From Atherix ibis (taxonomy: Eukaryota; Arthropoda; Insecta; Diptera; Athericidae), in assembly GCA_958298945.1 (NCBI GenBank), contig OY282605.1, positions 33,086,811-33,150,810 of the forward strand: 64,000 nucleotides of DNA. Reading direction: 5' to 3'. This document shows, piece after piece, positions 23,140-36,002 of this stretch. The notes beneath the pieces are model-generated. The model made no database searches and was not told where the DNA came from. It was given only the letters and a program-made list of their open reading frames with translations. How positions within the stretch are numbered: the stretch's first letter is position 1; each line of letters begins with the position of its first letter. The position numbers were made by a program, and so were the translations under genes.

Positions 23140-24110
23140 CTGTAATTGAGGAAGAAATCATTACAACAACAAAAAATAAATACAAAATATAATTCAAGTT
23201 AAATATAAAAATAATTATTTCGAAATTTACTGAAAGATTTATCAAGAATATATTGTAAGTGTAGACGACGACGATAGGCATTTGCCGCAAAGTACCAAAC
23301 ATTAAACATACGAAAATGGACACCATTACGAATGTGCTCGTATGTACATATCAGCGTAGATAAAAGGTAATCTGTGCCGTGGAAATTGTTGAAAATAAAT
23401 CAAGGTGAATAGAGAGTGTTGTAATCGGATAGGATAGAATAGAATTTGCGAAAATGTACAGAGCTGGTTGGGAGAAGGAAAAGGAGAACTCGAAGGAGAT
23501 GCTAACTAATTATCCATTCTATTATTTTGCAATAATTTAGGTATCTGTATGTACTTATCCTCTAAAGTGTACCTTTCATTCGGTGTACTTTATTTCACTC
23601 AAATTACACTTGGTTCATTGTATGGTGAGAGATGTTTCAGTGTTGATATCGTTGTTGGTGTTCAGGTGTTCAGCATAGATTTATGTATGAAGATTAATGA
23701 ACAAAGACAATGTCATAGCGAATGAGCATAAATATACGATAATAAATTAGAAATAATGAAGAAACAGTTAATTAGGGAAATTTTGTTTAGTAAACTTCTT
23801 ATTTAAATTGGATTTTAGCTCCTATACATTATTATTATTGTAATAATTACATTTAAAAATTATACTCTTAATTTTCAGTAAAGTTTTCACATTTAGGATG
23901 GAAAAAGTAATTAACATTGAATCTAAAAGGCTTTTTCGAAACTTTAAATCGTTCTTTTAAATTAATTTCTTTTTAGTCATTAAATTTTCTATATAAAAAT
24001 TTATAAATTTTAAGAATTATCCAATATGTAATTTTGAAAGTAAAATAAAATTAAATATATGAAAAATTCTAAATTTTATAATATTTTTATTTAAATATAT
24101 TGACAAAATA
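23140..24110. other. CalpC intron stretch, no gene seen
   Basis: 23250-23700 is less AT-rich, with short GA- and GT-rich runs. No supported coding frame or element ends. Confidence 0.35.
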
Positions 24111-24607
24111 CGAAGTCTGTTCAAAAAGTATCGCGAATTTTGTGTTTCCGCGGGTTACGTTTATTCGATTTTCAATTTTTTGTGGAGTTATGTTGGTACT
24201 CATGTCTCTCGTTTATGCTGAAAAGTTCGGTTCAATTTTGACAGCTGCTTTGCTTGCATATTTTAGCTTGTCCTCGATTTTTGCTCAATTTTGACCAAAA
24301 ACAGCATCGCATTAACATTGCTAAGGAGCTATTGGACTCTGTCCGCGACTACCCAAATTTGCTCCAGAGGGACATAACTGGTGACGTGGAAACCAAAGCT
24401 CAATCATCTCAAAGCTTTGCGCCAAGTTCGGTCGAATGTGAAGGTTTTGCTTACAGTTTTCTTCGATTGCAGGGGCGTTGTGTATCATGAGTTCTTGCCA
24501 CAGAGTAGAACGGTCAATAAGGAATATTACCTGCAAGTTATGCGCAAGTTGCGCGAAGCAATCCGCCAGAAACGCCCGGATTTGTGGAAGAACAAAAATT
24601 GACCTCG
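24111..24607 (+). mobile_element. Mariner A4, internally deleted (497 bp)
   Basis: CGAAGTCTGTTCAAAAAG at the left and GACCTCG at the right, flanked by TA. One deletion joins the 5' leader (TTTTTGCTC) directly to the FDQKQHRINIAKELLDS region, removing the helix-turn-helix. A second runs from after KNKN to the right end, removing D2 and D3. A small third one removes the D1 surroundings (TGD then VETKAQ). It resembles an incipient MITE. Confidence 0.88.
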
Positions 24608-24639
24608 TATAATATTATTTATATAACTGCTTAAAATAC

Positions 24640-24935
24640 TTTTTAAAAAAAGTCGATTCTTCTGTGGTAATTTTTTCTGTGATAATTTTTTAATTTCATA
24701 ACTTGACGGATGTTGGTTTTCAAATATTCTAAAGCTTGGAAATTATCTTTGTAAGTACAATTTTATATATAGTTCTTAAAGAAAATTGCAACTCCGTTAA
24801 ATAGTACGTTCTTGGATGATAAATGGTACCACCACCAAATCTTGAAATTAAGAGTCCTAGGAACATTTTAGCTTAAAAAAGCCAAAATTTTGTCGTTTTA
24901 TATAGCTTGTGGCACCGTTTTGTATAAAAACCATT
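24640..24935 (-). mobile_element. Family T relic T7
   Basis: 24830-24915 parallels the minus-strand blocks of T1 and T9 (AAATCTTGAAATTAAGAGTCC; GCTTGTGGCACCGTTTTG). Short and badly decayed. Confidence 0.4.
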
Positions 24936-24940
24936 TATAG

Positions 24941-26870
24941 TTTTTTTTATTGTTTTTTATTTGCAACTACAATTGTATTAGCTGTCTTCCTTTGGGAAAA
25001 TTTTCCTACTCATACAAATAAGTAGATCGCATGAGTAGTTACGCATACAATTTACGATAGGGAGATTTTAGTTCCCAAAATGAAAATAGATGGCTCAGCG
25101 GGTTAGTTGGTTATGTTGAAGGGTCATATTTTTGTTTTTATTGTTTATGTTTACTTTATTCGCGCAGCAAAAGCAAAAAGAAATGAAATTATATATTACT
25201 GGAGTATGTTTTTACATAAAAAATAATTACATATTTATTAAGTGACTGCTTATATTAAAATCAATCCTCCTTAACGTGACAAACAAGCATACTACAATAG
25301 GAAAAAATATTATAGTCTGCTTTTACAGGAAATTGTAAACGCCAAAAAAAAGTTTATAGATGTGCACTGTCGTGAACCTAGTGGAATGCACGATGCATGG
25401 CTTCTACGAAAATCGGCGTTTTAGAGGCGTATTACTGAAGATGAGTCCATAATTATACCAGGATGTGTGACGGTGCAAGCAGATATTTAGTTATCCCGTT
25501 CAAGAATTTCGAAAACTTAACTGCAAAATAACTAAAATTCAACTTCTTACATTCATCAACATGAATCGTTGTTGAAAATGCGTTTTGGATTGATGAAATG
25601 TCGATTTCGTGGGTTGAAGTTGATCGAAAGTCCAAATTTAGGCTTTGTCAGCAACTGCATTGTTGCTACTTGTATTTATATATTACTGAAAATGATTTCT
25701 GTGGCATAGAATATTTAGATAATGAAGTCAACAACATACAGAATTACGCAGAATTTTGAGGGAACTGACAGCAACAATGTATTGTTGTCGACTATTTTGA
25801 GGTTACATTTTACTTCTCTCAGTAAATTTTGCGTTCCATTGGGCATCTACTCCCAAGTACTTGTGAGTAGCGAAAATTTTCCCAACGGAAGACAGCTATT
25901 GTAACAAGTAGATTTATATAATATTTTAAATAACAATCTTATGTATCATGAAGTGGAAGTAAACACCCATCGGCGGTTCTCCAACTAATGGAAGCTAGAT
26001 TCCTTTAGGAAATCTCTAGGCCATTGTACTTAAGTCTCCGATGAGTGTTTCCGGGGAGGGCAGTACAGGACAATTCTCTCACAAGTGGGATAGCGTAAAA
26101 TGCACAGGTCCTGAATAAAGGGAACATTTAGATCACAATGTACTATGTTGTTACGAACATAAAAGGGGGCATCAAAAATTTTACGCAGGATCTTGGATTG
26201 TAAGGCCTGGACGCAATAAGAATCGGAATGTTTCGTTGAACACCAAAGTTCAATTCCATATGTCCAAATAGGTTTTAAAATATTAAAAGTTTAATTTTAA
26301 TTGTTAGTTTCGAGCATTTGACCAGTAGTCTAAGGAGTTGGCGGTACGCCAAATAATGTACTTTAGCATATTGTGAAATCATGTTTGTATATGGAATTAA
26401 AAATTTTTGGAAGCTATTGCAGGATTTGTATGGGTAGCAAGTATGGCCATATCGTCTATGATAGTATTAGGATTAGATGGATTATCATGGGTATAAATAT
26501 TATATAAAATGAGACCAATAATACTGCCTTGTGGGACTCCGGCTAGAATAGGATATATTTCCGAGGGTTCTGTGTTAATTTCACCTTGGAAATGACGCTC
26601 GGAGATATATGAATTTATGATACGTTAGTATGTTGAAAGAAGAAAAATCTTGAGTTTCCAGAGGAGTCTAGGATGCCACACACTATCAAAAGCTTGGGAG
26701 ATAATTAAAAAAATACTCCTGGGTAATACTCTTTCCTCTCAACAAAGGATGCAATGTGATCAACAACGCGATGGCTTTGCTGAATTGTGGAGTGTTCAGA
26801 TCGTAGGCCAAATTGGTGATAAGGAACCATCTATAGTTAAGATAAAAATCTTTAAAATACTATAAAAATT
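24941..26870 (-). mobile_element. Jockey-like LINE relic, 5' truncated, split by a Harbinger element
   Basis: The minus strand reads reverse transcriptase pieces in order: SQAFDSVWHPRLLWKLK (motif A) near 26670, AGVPQGSIIGLILYNIYT (motif B) near 26530, DDMAILATH (motif C) near 26450, then KPIWTYGIELW and SKILRKIFDAPFY (C-terminal region) near 26180-26280. The poly(A) tail is at 24941-24960. The 3' untranslated region is interrupted at 24980-25897. Numerous stops and frameshifts; the 5' half of ORF2 is absent. Confidence 0.8.
24980..25897 (+). mobile_element. PIF/Harbinger element relic, 918 bp
   Basis: The terminal inverted repeat AGCTGTCTTCC(T/G)TTGGG continues through AAAATTTT. The flanking 3-bp direct repeat ATT (24977-24979, 25898-25900) is the PIF/Harbinger size. 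Plus-strand frame from 25328: KKKFIDVHCREPSGMHDAWL, then SIIIPGCVTVQADI. After frameshifts comes a block near 25565-25650 reading MRFGLMKCRFRGLKLIESP, matching the family's EQAFGLLKGRFR. Two in-frame stops and a missing N-terminal half make it dead. It sits in the 3' untranslated region of a jockey copy. Confidence 0.85.
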
Positions 26871-26949
26871 CAGTTATTCTATGACTATAGTACTTAAAAT
26901 TGAAGGACACCTTTATAATTATAATTAGTTTTGCAAAGAGTTATCCAAA

Positions 26950-27500
26950 TTATGTTTTGGAAAGTAAAGTTTTATAAAATATAATTAAAATTCTAAATAT
27001 AATAAGATTTTTATTTAATTATATTACAAAAGTATTGCCATTATGTATTAATATAACATTATTTTAATAGCTATACAAGATTTATTGTAAAAAAATATTT
27101 TTCTGAGTTTCTTAAGAATTTTTACCATATTTCGGGCTCTAATACAGTTATTACTTGAGGAATGCTGATTTTTAAATACTCTAAACTTTAAAAATTGCCT
27201 AATATAAATATAATAGTTTATTTAATCGATCAAAAAAAAAAATCCAACGCTGTCAAATCACCTGATCTTGGAAATTTTTCGTGTTTTGTTTTTCATGGTC
27301 CAGATTTATTAACACTGACAAATTTTTCTGCGTAAATATAATTTTTTGTATAGTTCTATAAAAAAAAACAAGTCAAATGGCTTCAAATTACATGATCTAT
27401 GACGCCAATTGACTTTACCAAAGATCGAAATTACGTTATTAGTTAAATTTTGCCCACAATAAAGCCAAAATTTATATTGTTGTGTTTTGGATTGTCGAAA
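26950..27500 (-). mobile_element. Family T relic T8
   Basis: Minus-strand echo of the VNWPPRSC region near 27380-27430 (ATGACGCCAATTGACTTTACC on the plus strand differs little from T9). AT-rich, no frame. Confidence 0.4.
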
Positions 27501-27559
27501 ATTGCGTCATGACGCAATTTTTTGATGTGTTAAAAAGTGTACTTATTTATATATACTCG

Positions 27560-28520
27560 TATAAAAAAACAAAGATCAATTAATGATGTATTGCCCATTT
27601 TGATCGATAACCTTTTGCCAATTTTCAGCGATCTTCATAATTCTTTATTCATAAAAGGACAAAGAACTGAACAAGGTACTGATTTACTGCCTCATCTGAA
27701 TTGAAGGTGATACCATGTAAGGAGTTTTGAAGAGAGTGAAGCAAGTGGAAGTCTGACGACTTTGCCAACAGTACACTTCTAACTTGATTATTTGATTCCT
27801 TGGTAGAAGCTCAAAAAACACAACACGTTTAAAATTCCATAACCTTCGTCTGATGAATCATTTGAGGCGGATCATCACGCCCGTTTTGTGGACCTAGACC
27901 GTTTCCACGCCACATTATTGTAAATAATCCATTTCTTATTCCCAGTTAATAATCGCTTCAACAAAGGATCGTTTTCCTCACGTTTAATTAGGATGTTACA
28001 GATATTTATGCACACCGTCAAATGAACTTCTTTGAGTGCATGAGGAACCCAAATATCGAGCTCGCTTATGTATCCTAGCTTCTTCAGGTGGTTAAGAACG
28101 GTTGGATAATGGATGAACATCTGAATTCCTCGTGTCGCGTAAAGCTGCTTTAATTCACTTCATGCATTTATTTTGTTGTCATCAACCTCTGTTTTCCTTC
28201 CTGACCAAAGAGCATTGTTGATATCAAAACACCATCGTTGCTACTGACGCTTTTGTAAAGTATTATCATCGTAAGTTTTACGCAATTTTTCACTAGCTTG
28301 GCGCGCTTTCTTCTCGTTACGGAAGTAAAATAACAAAATATGACAAAAATGCATATTTTTGTAAAATTCGTAAAAAATAAACAAAATGAATGAATTGAAA
28401 ATAAAGCTTCGAGTACTTCCAAAAATTAAGAAACGCGATCTGTTACGAAAATGACTTTCAGAACGAATTTTCATTCAAGCTGAGTGTTCGAGCACGAACA
28501 TTATTGCAATTTTGACATTT
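27560..28520 (-). mobile_element. Mariner C-related relic
   Basis: Minus-strand pieces of one transposase: HILLFYFRNEKKARQASEKL (28260-28350), EVDDNKINA, PTVLNHLKKLGYISELDIWV then PHALKEVHL (28010-28100), NDPLLKRLLTGNKKW (D1 Asp to Asn) and IIYNNVAWKRS. The C-terminal FNSDEAVNQYLVQFF lies near 27650-27700. D2 and D3 are deleted. Many frameshifts; ends not found. Confidence 0.7.
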
Positions 28521-28560
28521 CGCATGTGTAGTTTATGTGAAGAACGTCTGTTTATTAAAA

Positions 28561-29370
28561 ATTATTTATTTTTTTTGTTTTGATTTTCCGTAACATTGAT
28601 TTGCCCACTATAGAATAATTGCAGTGACCTTGATTTGCCTACCCTAAACATTGACTTTAATAATTAACGACGGAAAAGGGTAATCGAAATAATCCTTGTC
28701 AAGATGGTGTAAAATGCTGCAAAATTTCTGTTCAAATTGATCACTGCCGCAAAGTTTCGACAATAACTTCTCGTATGCAACATCCTTACCACACTTCCCC
28801 AACTCAGATGCTTTTTTCGCTACACCTCTTCGTTGTCATCGTTTTCCCTGCCATCCAACATCACTCACATCGCTGCGACTGCTGCATCCATTTTTTTGAA
28901 TTATTCTATTTTCCATTTTTTAATCAATTTATTATTTTATTTTAAGTTGTTCAAATAATTTTTTCAACTTTCCCTTCAGTATCACATGTATTGTAATGCA
29001 AAATGCGAAAAACACAATGAAAACGAAACAAATATCAAATGTCAAATGAATAAAGAAAAAAATCGTAGCACGAAAAAAATTCTGATTGGACGAACTTTGA
29101 TCGAGCTCACACCTAATCACTGCTCGAAAATTTTGTTCGAGCGCTCGAGCCCACGATGGAGACATTTTCATTTCCCCTCTAAAGATTAGAACAAAAATGT
29201 TTATTCGTCTATATTTATTCGTAATAAATGAATTTCAGATGAATGTTTGGCTCTAATAATTTGTAAATTTATCGAATGGTCAAATCATAGTATAACAAGT
29301 TAAAAATATGTTTACAAAACCGTGCGAAACTGAAATGGAACTAATTTCTCAAATTAGATAAAAATTTAAT
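28561..29370. other. CalpC intron stretch, no gene seen
   Basis: 28680-28900 is less AT-rich with CATC-rich sequence. 29060-29170 has a short CG-rich block (GAGCTCAC, GAGCGCTCGAGC). No family was recognised. Confidence 0.3.
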
Positions 29371-29379
29371 TAGGCTAAG

Positions 29380-29580
29380 ATTTGATAGGCCTAATAAGTC
29401 TCGGGCCCGTTGTCATCTTAAACGACGAGGAGTGATACCGGGGGAGATCACATTGTAAAATTCTCTTATAAGAATGAGACTTTTTATAACGAGAAGTTGT
29501 TAGTTCACGAGTGAAGAGAATTTTGAGATCACAATGTATGACGTAGTCTTCCAAGGCCAGTGGTATTTTTTCCATTTAGT
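29380..29580 (-). mobile_element. Jockey-like LINE ORF2 C-terminal fragment
   Basis: The minus strand gives VIHCDLKILFTREL and, in a second frame, PGITPRRLR then ARDLL, the usual end of jockey ORF2 proteins (HRDLKIPT..., RRLKR.W..DL). Only the last 65 or so codons remain. Confidence 0.55.
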
Positions 29581-31080
29581 GACAAATCCTTCATAAAACT
29601 CATACAATTATAAAACAGTTTTCGAGGATATTGATTTGTAAAATATTGGAGGCAAAAGGGAATTTTTCGTGACTTGTTAATATAGCTGTACCTCTGTGTA
29701 AGTTGCAGAAAGTGTGCTAAGATATGTAAGGATATTAGTACTATAAATATTAAATAGGATAAAATTAAGCATATAATGACAGGCCTCCATAATTTTAATG
29801 TAAAATTAATCTTTTATTGAATTTCTTGTGTTGGTTTTTATATGATTGTCTAAGATTGCATTGAATTAATACTTACAAAGGTGCATTGATTAAATTAAAA
29901 GAATATCGAAAAGATTAAGACTTTATTTTAAGAAATATTATAACACAACGAGGGCAAAGGATAATACGACAATCTCTACAAAATCCACTTATTTCACTTT
30001 AAATAGGAAAGATTTGAAATATGAACTCAACAATAATATTAACTCAACATTTATTTATTCTTATGTGACGAATTGAGAAGACATGTTCTATAAAACGGAA
30101 AAAAAATAAAAAAAACCACCACAAAATAACTAACAATATTAAGAAAAATATACAAACAAAAAGCTGACGTGCTTACGAAATATGTCACGTGCCTAATTTA
30201 TTTATCGAGAAACTTTTAAGGAACAATCAAGAACCTTGCAGTAGAGGCACGGTTTCCGTGATAAGCTAAATTTTCAAAGCTTCTCAAATAAAACATATAC
30301 CATACATAACTCTACACTAAAACTTCAATATCAGTATAAATTTAAGAAAATCAATAAAATTCCAAATAACAAAATCGTGCATCTTAAAAAATCGGGGAGA
30401 CAAAGGACCTACAATAAAGTATAGTAAACAGATTATTGATACCAATAATAAGTAGCCCAAGGGTCGCTCATCTACTTCAATTGAGTCTGTTTATTTTCTT
30501 CCAGAATTCAATCGTTACGAAATAAATTCAATCAAATACCAATCAATTGGGAAAATTTCGTAGGTGGCGAGATGGTCAGCTTACCTACCCACTTTTCGTG
30601 ATTGCTGAATCTCATTTTGAAAACTAGATTTTCCCATAAAACGAGTCCGAGGTGGCTACCATAAATTATATCGAATGTCATTAAAAACGATGTATTACTA
30701 CCTATCCCCCATATTACCTTTTACTATCACTATTAATCTTGTTTTAGGTAACACACCTATTTTTTTATTTTATTATATGTATTAATGCTACCAGGAATGG
30801 GCACATTAAAATATAACACGTCAATTTGATAGGTTTTTCTTTTCCAATTTATTTATTTAGATTTTTTCTTCTCTTTTAAATTAAATTGAATATCTTATTT
30901 TGGAAATAATTTTCTTCTTTGTAAAAAAAATCACCAAATGTAAATAAAAAGAAATTCTTTGAATTTTTTTTTATTTTTCTTTATAGCTACTTTAAGTTTT
31001 AGTTTCAGATAAGTAATTTCTTCGCTTTAGACAAATTTTATTAACCAATTTATAGTTTGGAAAGTAAAATTAATTCATAT
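29581..31080. other. CalpC intron stretch, no gene seen
   Basis: AT-rich DNA with homopolymer runs; no coding frame, repeat ends or RNA gene supported. Confidence 0.35.
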
Positions 31081-31490
31081 AAATTTAAAACTTTATTTTT
31101 AATGTTATTTTTTATTTGTTTATATAATTTTTACCTGCCATTATGTATAAAATTAATTATTACTAATTGCCACGAGAGATTTTGCTGGACTCGAATCTCT
31201 TAAAATAATTTTTGATGATTTTTCACACGTTTCGGACTATAATTCGGCAAATACTTGGGCTGAGTTTATTTTTAAGTTCTTTAACGTATACGAACTATTT
31301 GCATATATATAAATACTTTTGTAATTTTATAAGAGAAAGTCTAACAGTATCAAATTGGTTGATCTTGGACGCCAATCGACATTACGAAATTTTCAAATTC
31401 AAGGATTTTGGGAAGTTTTTGTAAAATAAAGTTAAAATTTGTGGTATTATGTGGCTTGTGGCATCTTTTTGGTGAAATCACATAAGGTTC
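31081..31490 (-). mobile_element. Family T relic T9
   Basis: 31160-31470 parallels T1 and T3: a GAGATTTTGCTGGACTC start, GATCTTGGACGCCAATCGAC (minus strand: VDWRPRS-like) and GTGGCTTGTGGCATC. Decayed. Confidence 0.45.
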
Positions 31491-31779
31491 GGATTAAAAT
31501 TTTTAAGTTTAGACCTAAATGAAATTTGTTATTATTAGGAGCTGTGGGCTCAAAACCACTTCTGGTCCATCGAGTGACCCAGTGTCTATCGCAATTCGAT
31601 ATAGCCTACTAATCAATAGGACTGCTAACTTGTGTTTTACTACATAAAATTTCTAGGGTATATAGAAATTTGGGCTAGTAAAAGTTCTGACAAGTCCTAA
31701 TCTGTCTCACCTACTAACAGAATAGCAATTAACACCATTTGGAGGACTTGACTATTAAGGACAAATTTTTGTCAACGTA

Positions 31780-32110
31780 TTAGACAACTATTAATAAACC
31801 AGTCTGGCCAGTCACCATACCAAAATTCTGGGCACATGAGCTCCATAATATCCGCACTGGACATATTGTTCTCAACCATGATTTTCTTTTTGGCAACACC
31901 AATCATCCTTCATGCCTTTCACCATCAACCAAATTCTATATGAATGCCACATAACCAAGAATTATTTCTCGAGCACAATTTATCTGATTCTGCAGCTCCT
32001 GGAACCAACAACTCCATTCCCTAGTCCCCTTTGTAAACTTCTTAAGCTACCCTTTAGTATCCTATCCTACTAACCATAGATCAGTCTCATACTTGGCTTG
32101 AAAACTATGT
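31780..32110 (+). mobile_element. Possible C-terminal fragment of a LINE RNase H region
   Basis: One plus frame reads FWAHELHNIRTGHIVLNHDF, then LFGNTNHPSCLSP. This resembles the RL-R-x-GH...L...P.C segment after the RNase H domain of jockey-type LINEs. The Cys pattern is incomplete and the match is by eye only. Confidence 0.3.
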
Positions 32111-32389
32111 CAACGTACAAGGTATTGCATCTTTTACTGCCTTAGCAGAATAAAACAGCCAGAAGAGAGTTGAGAAACACCATCAAAGATAGTTTTGAAT
32201 ACCTTGAGGGTTTCTTCCATGGCAGATCCGACCTGCCTTAAGCTGCTAGACAGAATTACTACCAGCTTATTTCCTTAGCAATCAGTGACTACATGAAAGG
32301 GTGGCTCAAAGCCTTGCGGCGATCTGTTCCTACGAATTTCCTAGGACAAACTCATTTGGGCATGCAGGAAAAATAAAAATGCTTCTGTA

Positions 32390-33960
32390 CCTGATCCCAC
32401 ACCTCCTGTTGCAATAAACGCAGCTGTCACGGCGGATCAAAATTTATTTTTGGAAGCGTTTAATACCTTTTTGAGTGAGAAAATTTTTCCACAACTTTGG
32501 AAGAGACAACGCCTGGAGCTATTATCAAAGGGAAGGAAGCCATTTAGGGATCCTTCTTTATACCACCTATTTTATCTTCTGGACACGGCGAGTAAAATTG
32601 TCCCCGATTTGCACATTCTATACAATCGATTGGTGGAATTTATCGGAGGGCAGAGCGGCTTATCTGCATACTAATTTGTCTTCAGGAGGGCACGATCCAT
32701 CTGGGATGCTATTGATTTGGTTATTGGCACCACGCGTAAAGCTATCGAAGTCAATAGATGGAGAATATGCTCCATCAAGTACTGCGCTATTATAACTCTT
32801 GATGTGAAGAATGCCTTCATTTCGGCGATTTGGGGCTTAACACTTGATGCCCTGGGCTCAATAGGTTTTCTGGAGTATATTATCAGGATAATAGAAGACT
32901 ACCTAAGTGGTAGAATTCTCTTTAACAAGATGAGCAGTGGGGAGAGATCATACAGAATTTCAAGGGATTTCACAAAGCTCGGCTTTAGGCCTTTTTTGTG
33001 GAATGTGATGAATGATCAGGATCCATATCCCAAAGGATCGGAAATAGTCGAATTTGCTCATGATGCGTTGCTGTGTTCGTAGTGGCAAAATGTGTGAAAG
33101 AGTTAGTATTAAAATTGGTGAATATAAGGTGATCCTTTACTATTAAAATTGGGGAATATAAGGTGATCTCGGGACCATCTCTACAGTATCTACGGGTCAT
33201 GATTGATGCGAGTCTGCAGTTGCAGAAACACCTACTGTACGTTTAGGAAGACCTCGGGGACAATGATAGCTCTAGCGCGGTCTATGCCGATCCTTGATGA
33301 ACCCAGGCAGAGTAAGAGGTTGGCTGCGCCAATTTGGGTAGAAGGATAGATTAGAGCAACCTACATACGTGAAGTTATGTCAGTCTACCGTAGTAGTGCA
33401 TTGAGGATGACCTGCTCATTCCCAACAGTGTCATTAGAGGCAATATGTATTGTGGCCGAAATGATACCGATAGAAATACTGGCTAATGAACAGCAGAGAC
33501 TGTACCGCCGGAGAGGTCGGTATGACGCTGTGATGTGATCCGAGGCATATACAGAGGAAAGAAATGAGTCCCAGAGCAGGTGGCAAAATCGTTGGGATTA
33601 TGCCCCGATGGCAGATGAACTCTCATGTCGGTGGTGGATCCGTAGATAGATCGATGAAAGGGTGATATTGGCTACTACTTATCCCAATATTTGCTTTAAA
33701 TTTCATTCTAGCTCAATATGCCCTTCTTGCGACGACATGGTGGAGAGCTTGGAGCACGTGTTCTTTCTCTGCGACCGATTCAATGCGGAAAGAGAAGAGG
33801 CTCAGAAGTTCGCTGGTGGACCCCTGATACAAGAGAATGTATTGGCCCTGATGTAGGACTCGAGGACGGCTTGGGAGGCTGCCGAAGTCCTTGCTACAAC
33901 ACTCTTAGAAAGACTGCGTCTGGATGAGCGTGAAAGAAAACGGTAATGGTTCCGTGGCGT
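32390..33960 (+). mobile_element. R1-like LINE relic (reverse transcriptase to C-terminal Cys region)
   Basis: Plus-strand pieces: FPQLWKRQRLELLSKGRKPF (32485), DPSLYHLFYLLDTASKIV, then IITLDVKNAFISAIW (motif A, 32790). ISRDFTKLGFRPFLWNVM is a damaged motif B, and EIVEFAHDALL is motif C with the second Asp of FADD changed to His. YKVISGPSLQYL follows. The C-terminus has CPSCDDMVESLEHVFFLCDR (CCHC-like, 33718) and REEAQKFAGG. Frameshifts and stops throughout. Confidence 0.78.
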
Positions 33961-34109
33961 AATATAGATATGTGACTAAGTAAGGTGGTTTTAGTGGATT
34001 AAAGTCCCACACTTTGTTACTATAACAAAAAAAAGCGTTTCACACATATTATGAAGTCAACAAATGGTTTTACCATCGTGAGGCTATAAAGTGACCTCTG
34101 ACATATGAC

Positions 34110-34300
34110 GAAGGGACCTTACATAGAGCTCTGAATTAACGATAACAGAATTTCCTTCATCATTTTCAAAGAATTACACTTTTAGACCAAAATACACATC
34201 AGACTGTCATTTTTCATGGATACAATGCCCTTTCTATACTAACATATGTATGAGTTTTGAGAGCCTCATATCAAATTTTTATATCATATATGCGGCTGAA
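34110..34300 (-). mobile_element. Family T relic T10
   Basis: The minus strand gives FWSKSVILFENDEGNSVIVN, then SELYV, the GVIGPYFFE.EG.TVTVNSE.Y block of the same transposase family. A short fragment. Confidence 0.45.
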
Positions 34301-36002
34301 AATAAACCTCATCGCTAAAGAAAATTTTGTTAGAAAATAACAAAAACCTGACTGCCATAGAATTAACACTTTTGTAGTAAGTTTTTACAATTTTACTACA
34401 CAATAAATTGTAATCAACTAAATTAAAATTTCAAATGGCAAATCTAAAACTAAAATTTTATTTGTCTTAAATAATATTATTTTTAAGGAACTATCAAATA
34501 ATAATACTATATTTTTTAAACTACAAAATGGATAATGCGATGTTTCTCACCAAATGTTCTTCTTATTAAACTATCTGTGCCACGTGTCGTATGCCCATTA
34601 TTTCAATAAAAAATTTCACTGTTTTATAATTTAAAATTAAAAAGTTGATTTTTTAAAAAACTAAAAAAAACAATTTTACTATCTTAAAAGAAATTCGATT
34701 TTTAAATTTGCAAAAAATAATTCAATTTCTTAAAAATGTACTGTTTATCGTCACCATTCCCCATGAAAAATTTGATACTTGCAATTTCAGATATTTTATA
34801 AAATAATAAAAACAATGGGATTTTATAAAAATTGTCTAAATAAATAATGAATACTGAAAATTGAACTAAAAATATTATTTTCTTAAGAAGTAATTATTTT
34901 ATTAAATGTACTTATTTAAAAAAATATATTGTATTCTAAAACTATCGTTAAATTGACAGTCTTTTTAAGCATTGTTTCCAAATCATTTTCATAGGCCCAA
35001 AATGGGGAAAAGAGCATCAAGATAGAAACTAAACGAAAAACTATAAAATCACACACATTTGATAGTGTGGCCTCACTGCATGTTAAAAAAACGTGACATC
35101 CTGCGTCAAATATTATTTTTCAATATCGTATTTGTGGGTAAGATCACGTTTTATAAATTGACACGAAAATCGTTTATTTTATTATTCGTTGATTATAAAT
35201 GCGTTTTTTACTTCTATTCAAATATCGAATAAAAATCTCCATGAATACTTGTAGTTACGATATTGTTTGTACACAAGTTTTGAATAAAGAGAATCACCTG
35301 ACTTTGATTTGCACGATTATAATAATTTCCTCTAATTAAGAATAAGTACTTTGAAATTATGTACATGAATACACTTAGGCTCACTTCTATTGAAAGTTCA
35401 GCTAGAAAATCGTTCCATAAAAGTGGATAGCTTCCGAAAGATGATGGCATATTATTGATTCTATTCAATTTACGAATGCATGCAATAGGCTTGGTTGTTT
35501 CAACCGCACTTTGTGAATAAAGAAAACCACAGACCTCAGGTCTAAGAAGATGGTTGGTTCTCTTTGGTCTAAGGTGTCAATGGTGTATGCCAAGAATTAA
35601 TCAGCACTCATTAGTAGGTAGCGACCACTGATGAATACCTGCTACCGATTTACAATAATTATAAAGCTTACTTCGATAGGTAATTGTTGATCAATCAATC
35701 AGCCAATCATTGAGTTATTTTGATCGGATTTCAATTTACAAAAGCCTATGCTAGATTTTCTGTTAAGCAGACGATTTAATGCATGGTGACTCGTTTACCA
35801 ACTGGGATAGGACGGAGTATAGTTAGGGCATCATTTGAGTAATCAAAAGGCACTTGCATGTAAATATAAATTGAAGGACGATTACCGCTTCATCTAATAA
35901 GTTATTGTTGATAGTCCAGAACCATTAACGGATATGAGAAAACACAATAAAGGTGGGCACGCGATTAATAAGCAAATACGAGTAATATCATATATAACTT
36001 AC
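34301..36002. other. CalpC intron stretch, no gene seen
   Basis: 34301-35160 is AT-rich, partly repeat-like (34330-34530 resembles 1790-1920). 35490-35960 is less AT-rich and borders the exon at 36003. No coding frame is supported. Confidence 0.35.

Noticed and set aside
22838..23149. 103-codon plus-strand frame
   Set aside because: Antisense shadow of the CalpC exon at 22937-23139.
32450..33082. Overlapping frames considered as a host gene
   Set aside because: Successive frames read parts of a reverse transcriptase with stops and a lost FADD motif; it is an R1-like LINE relic.
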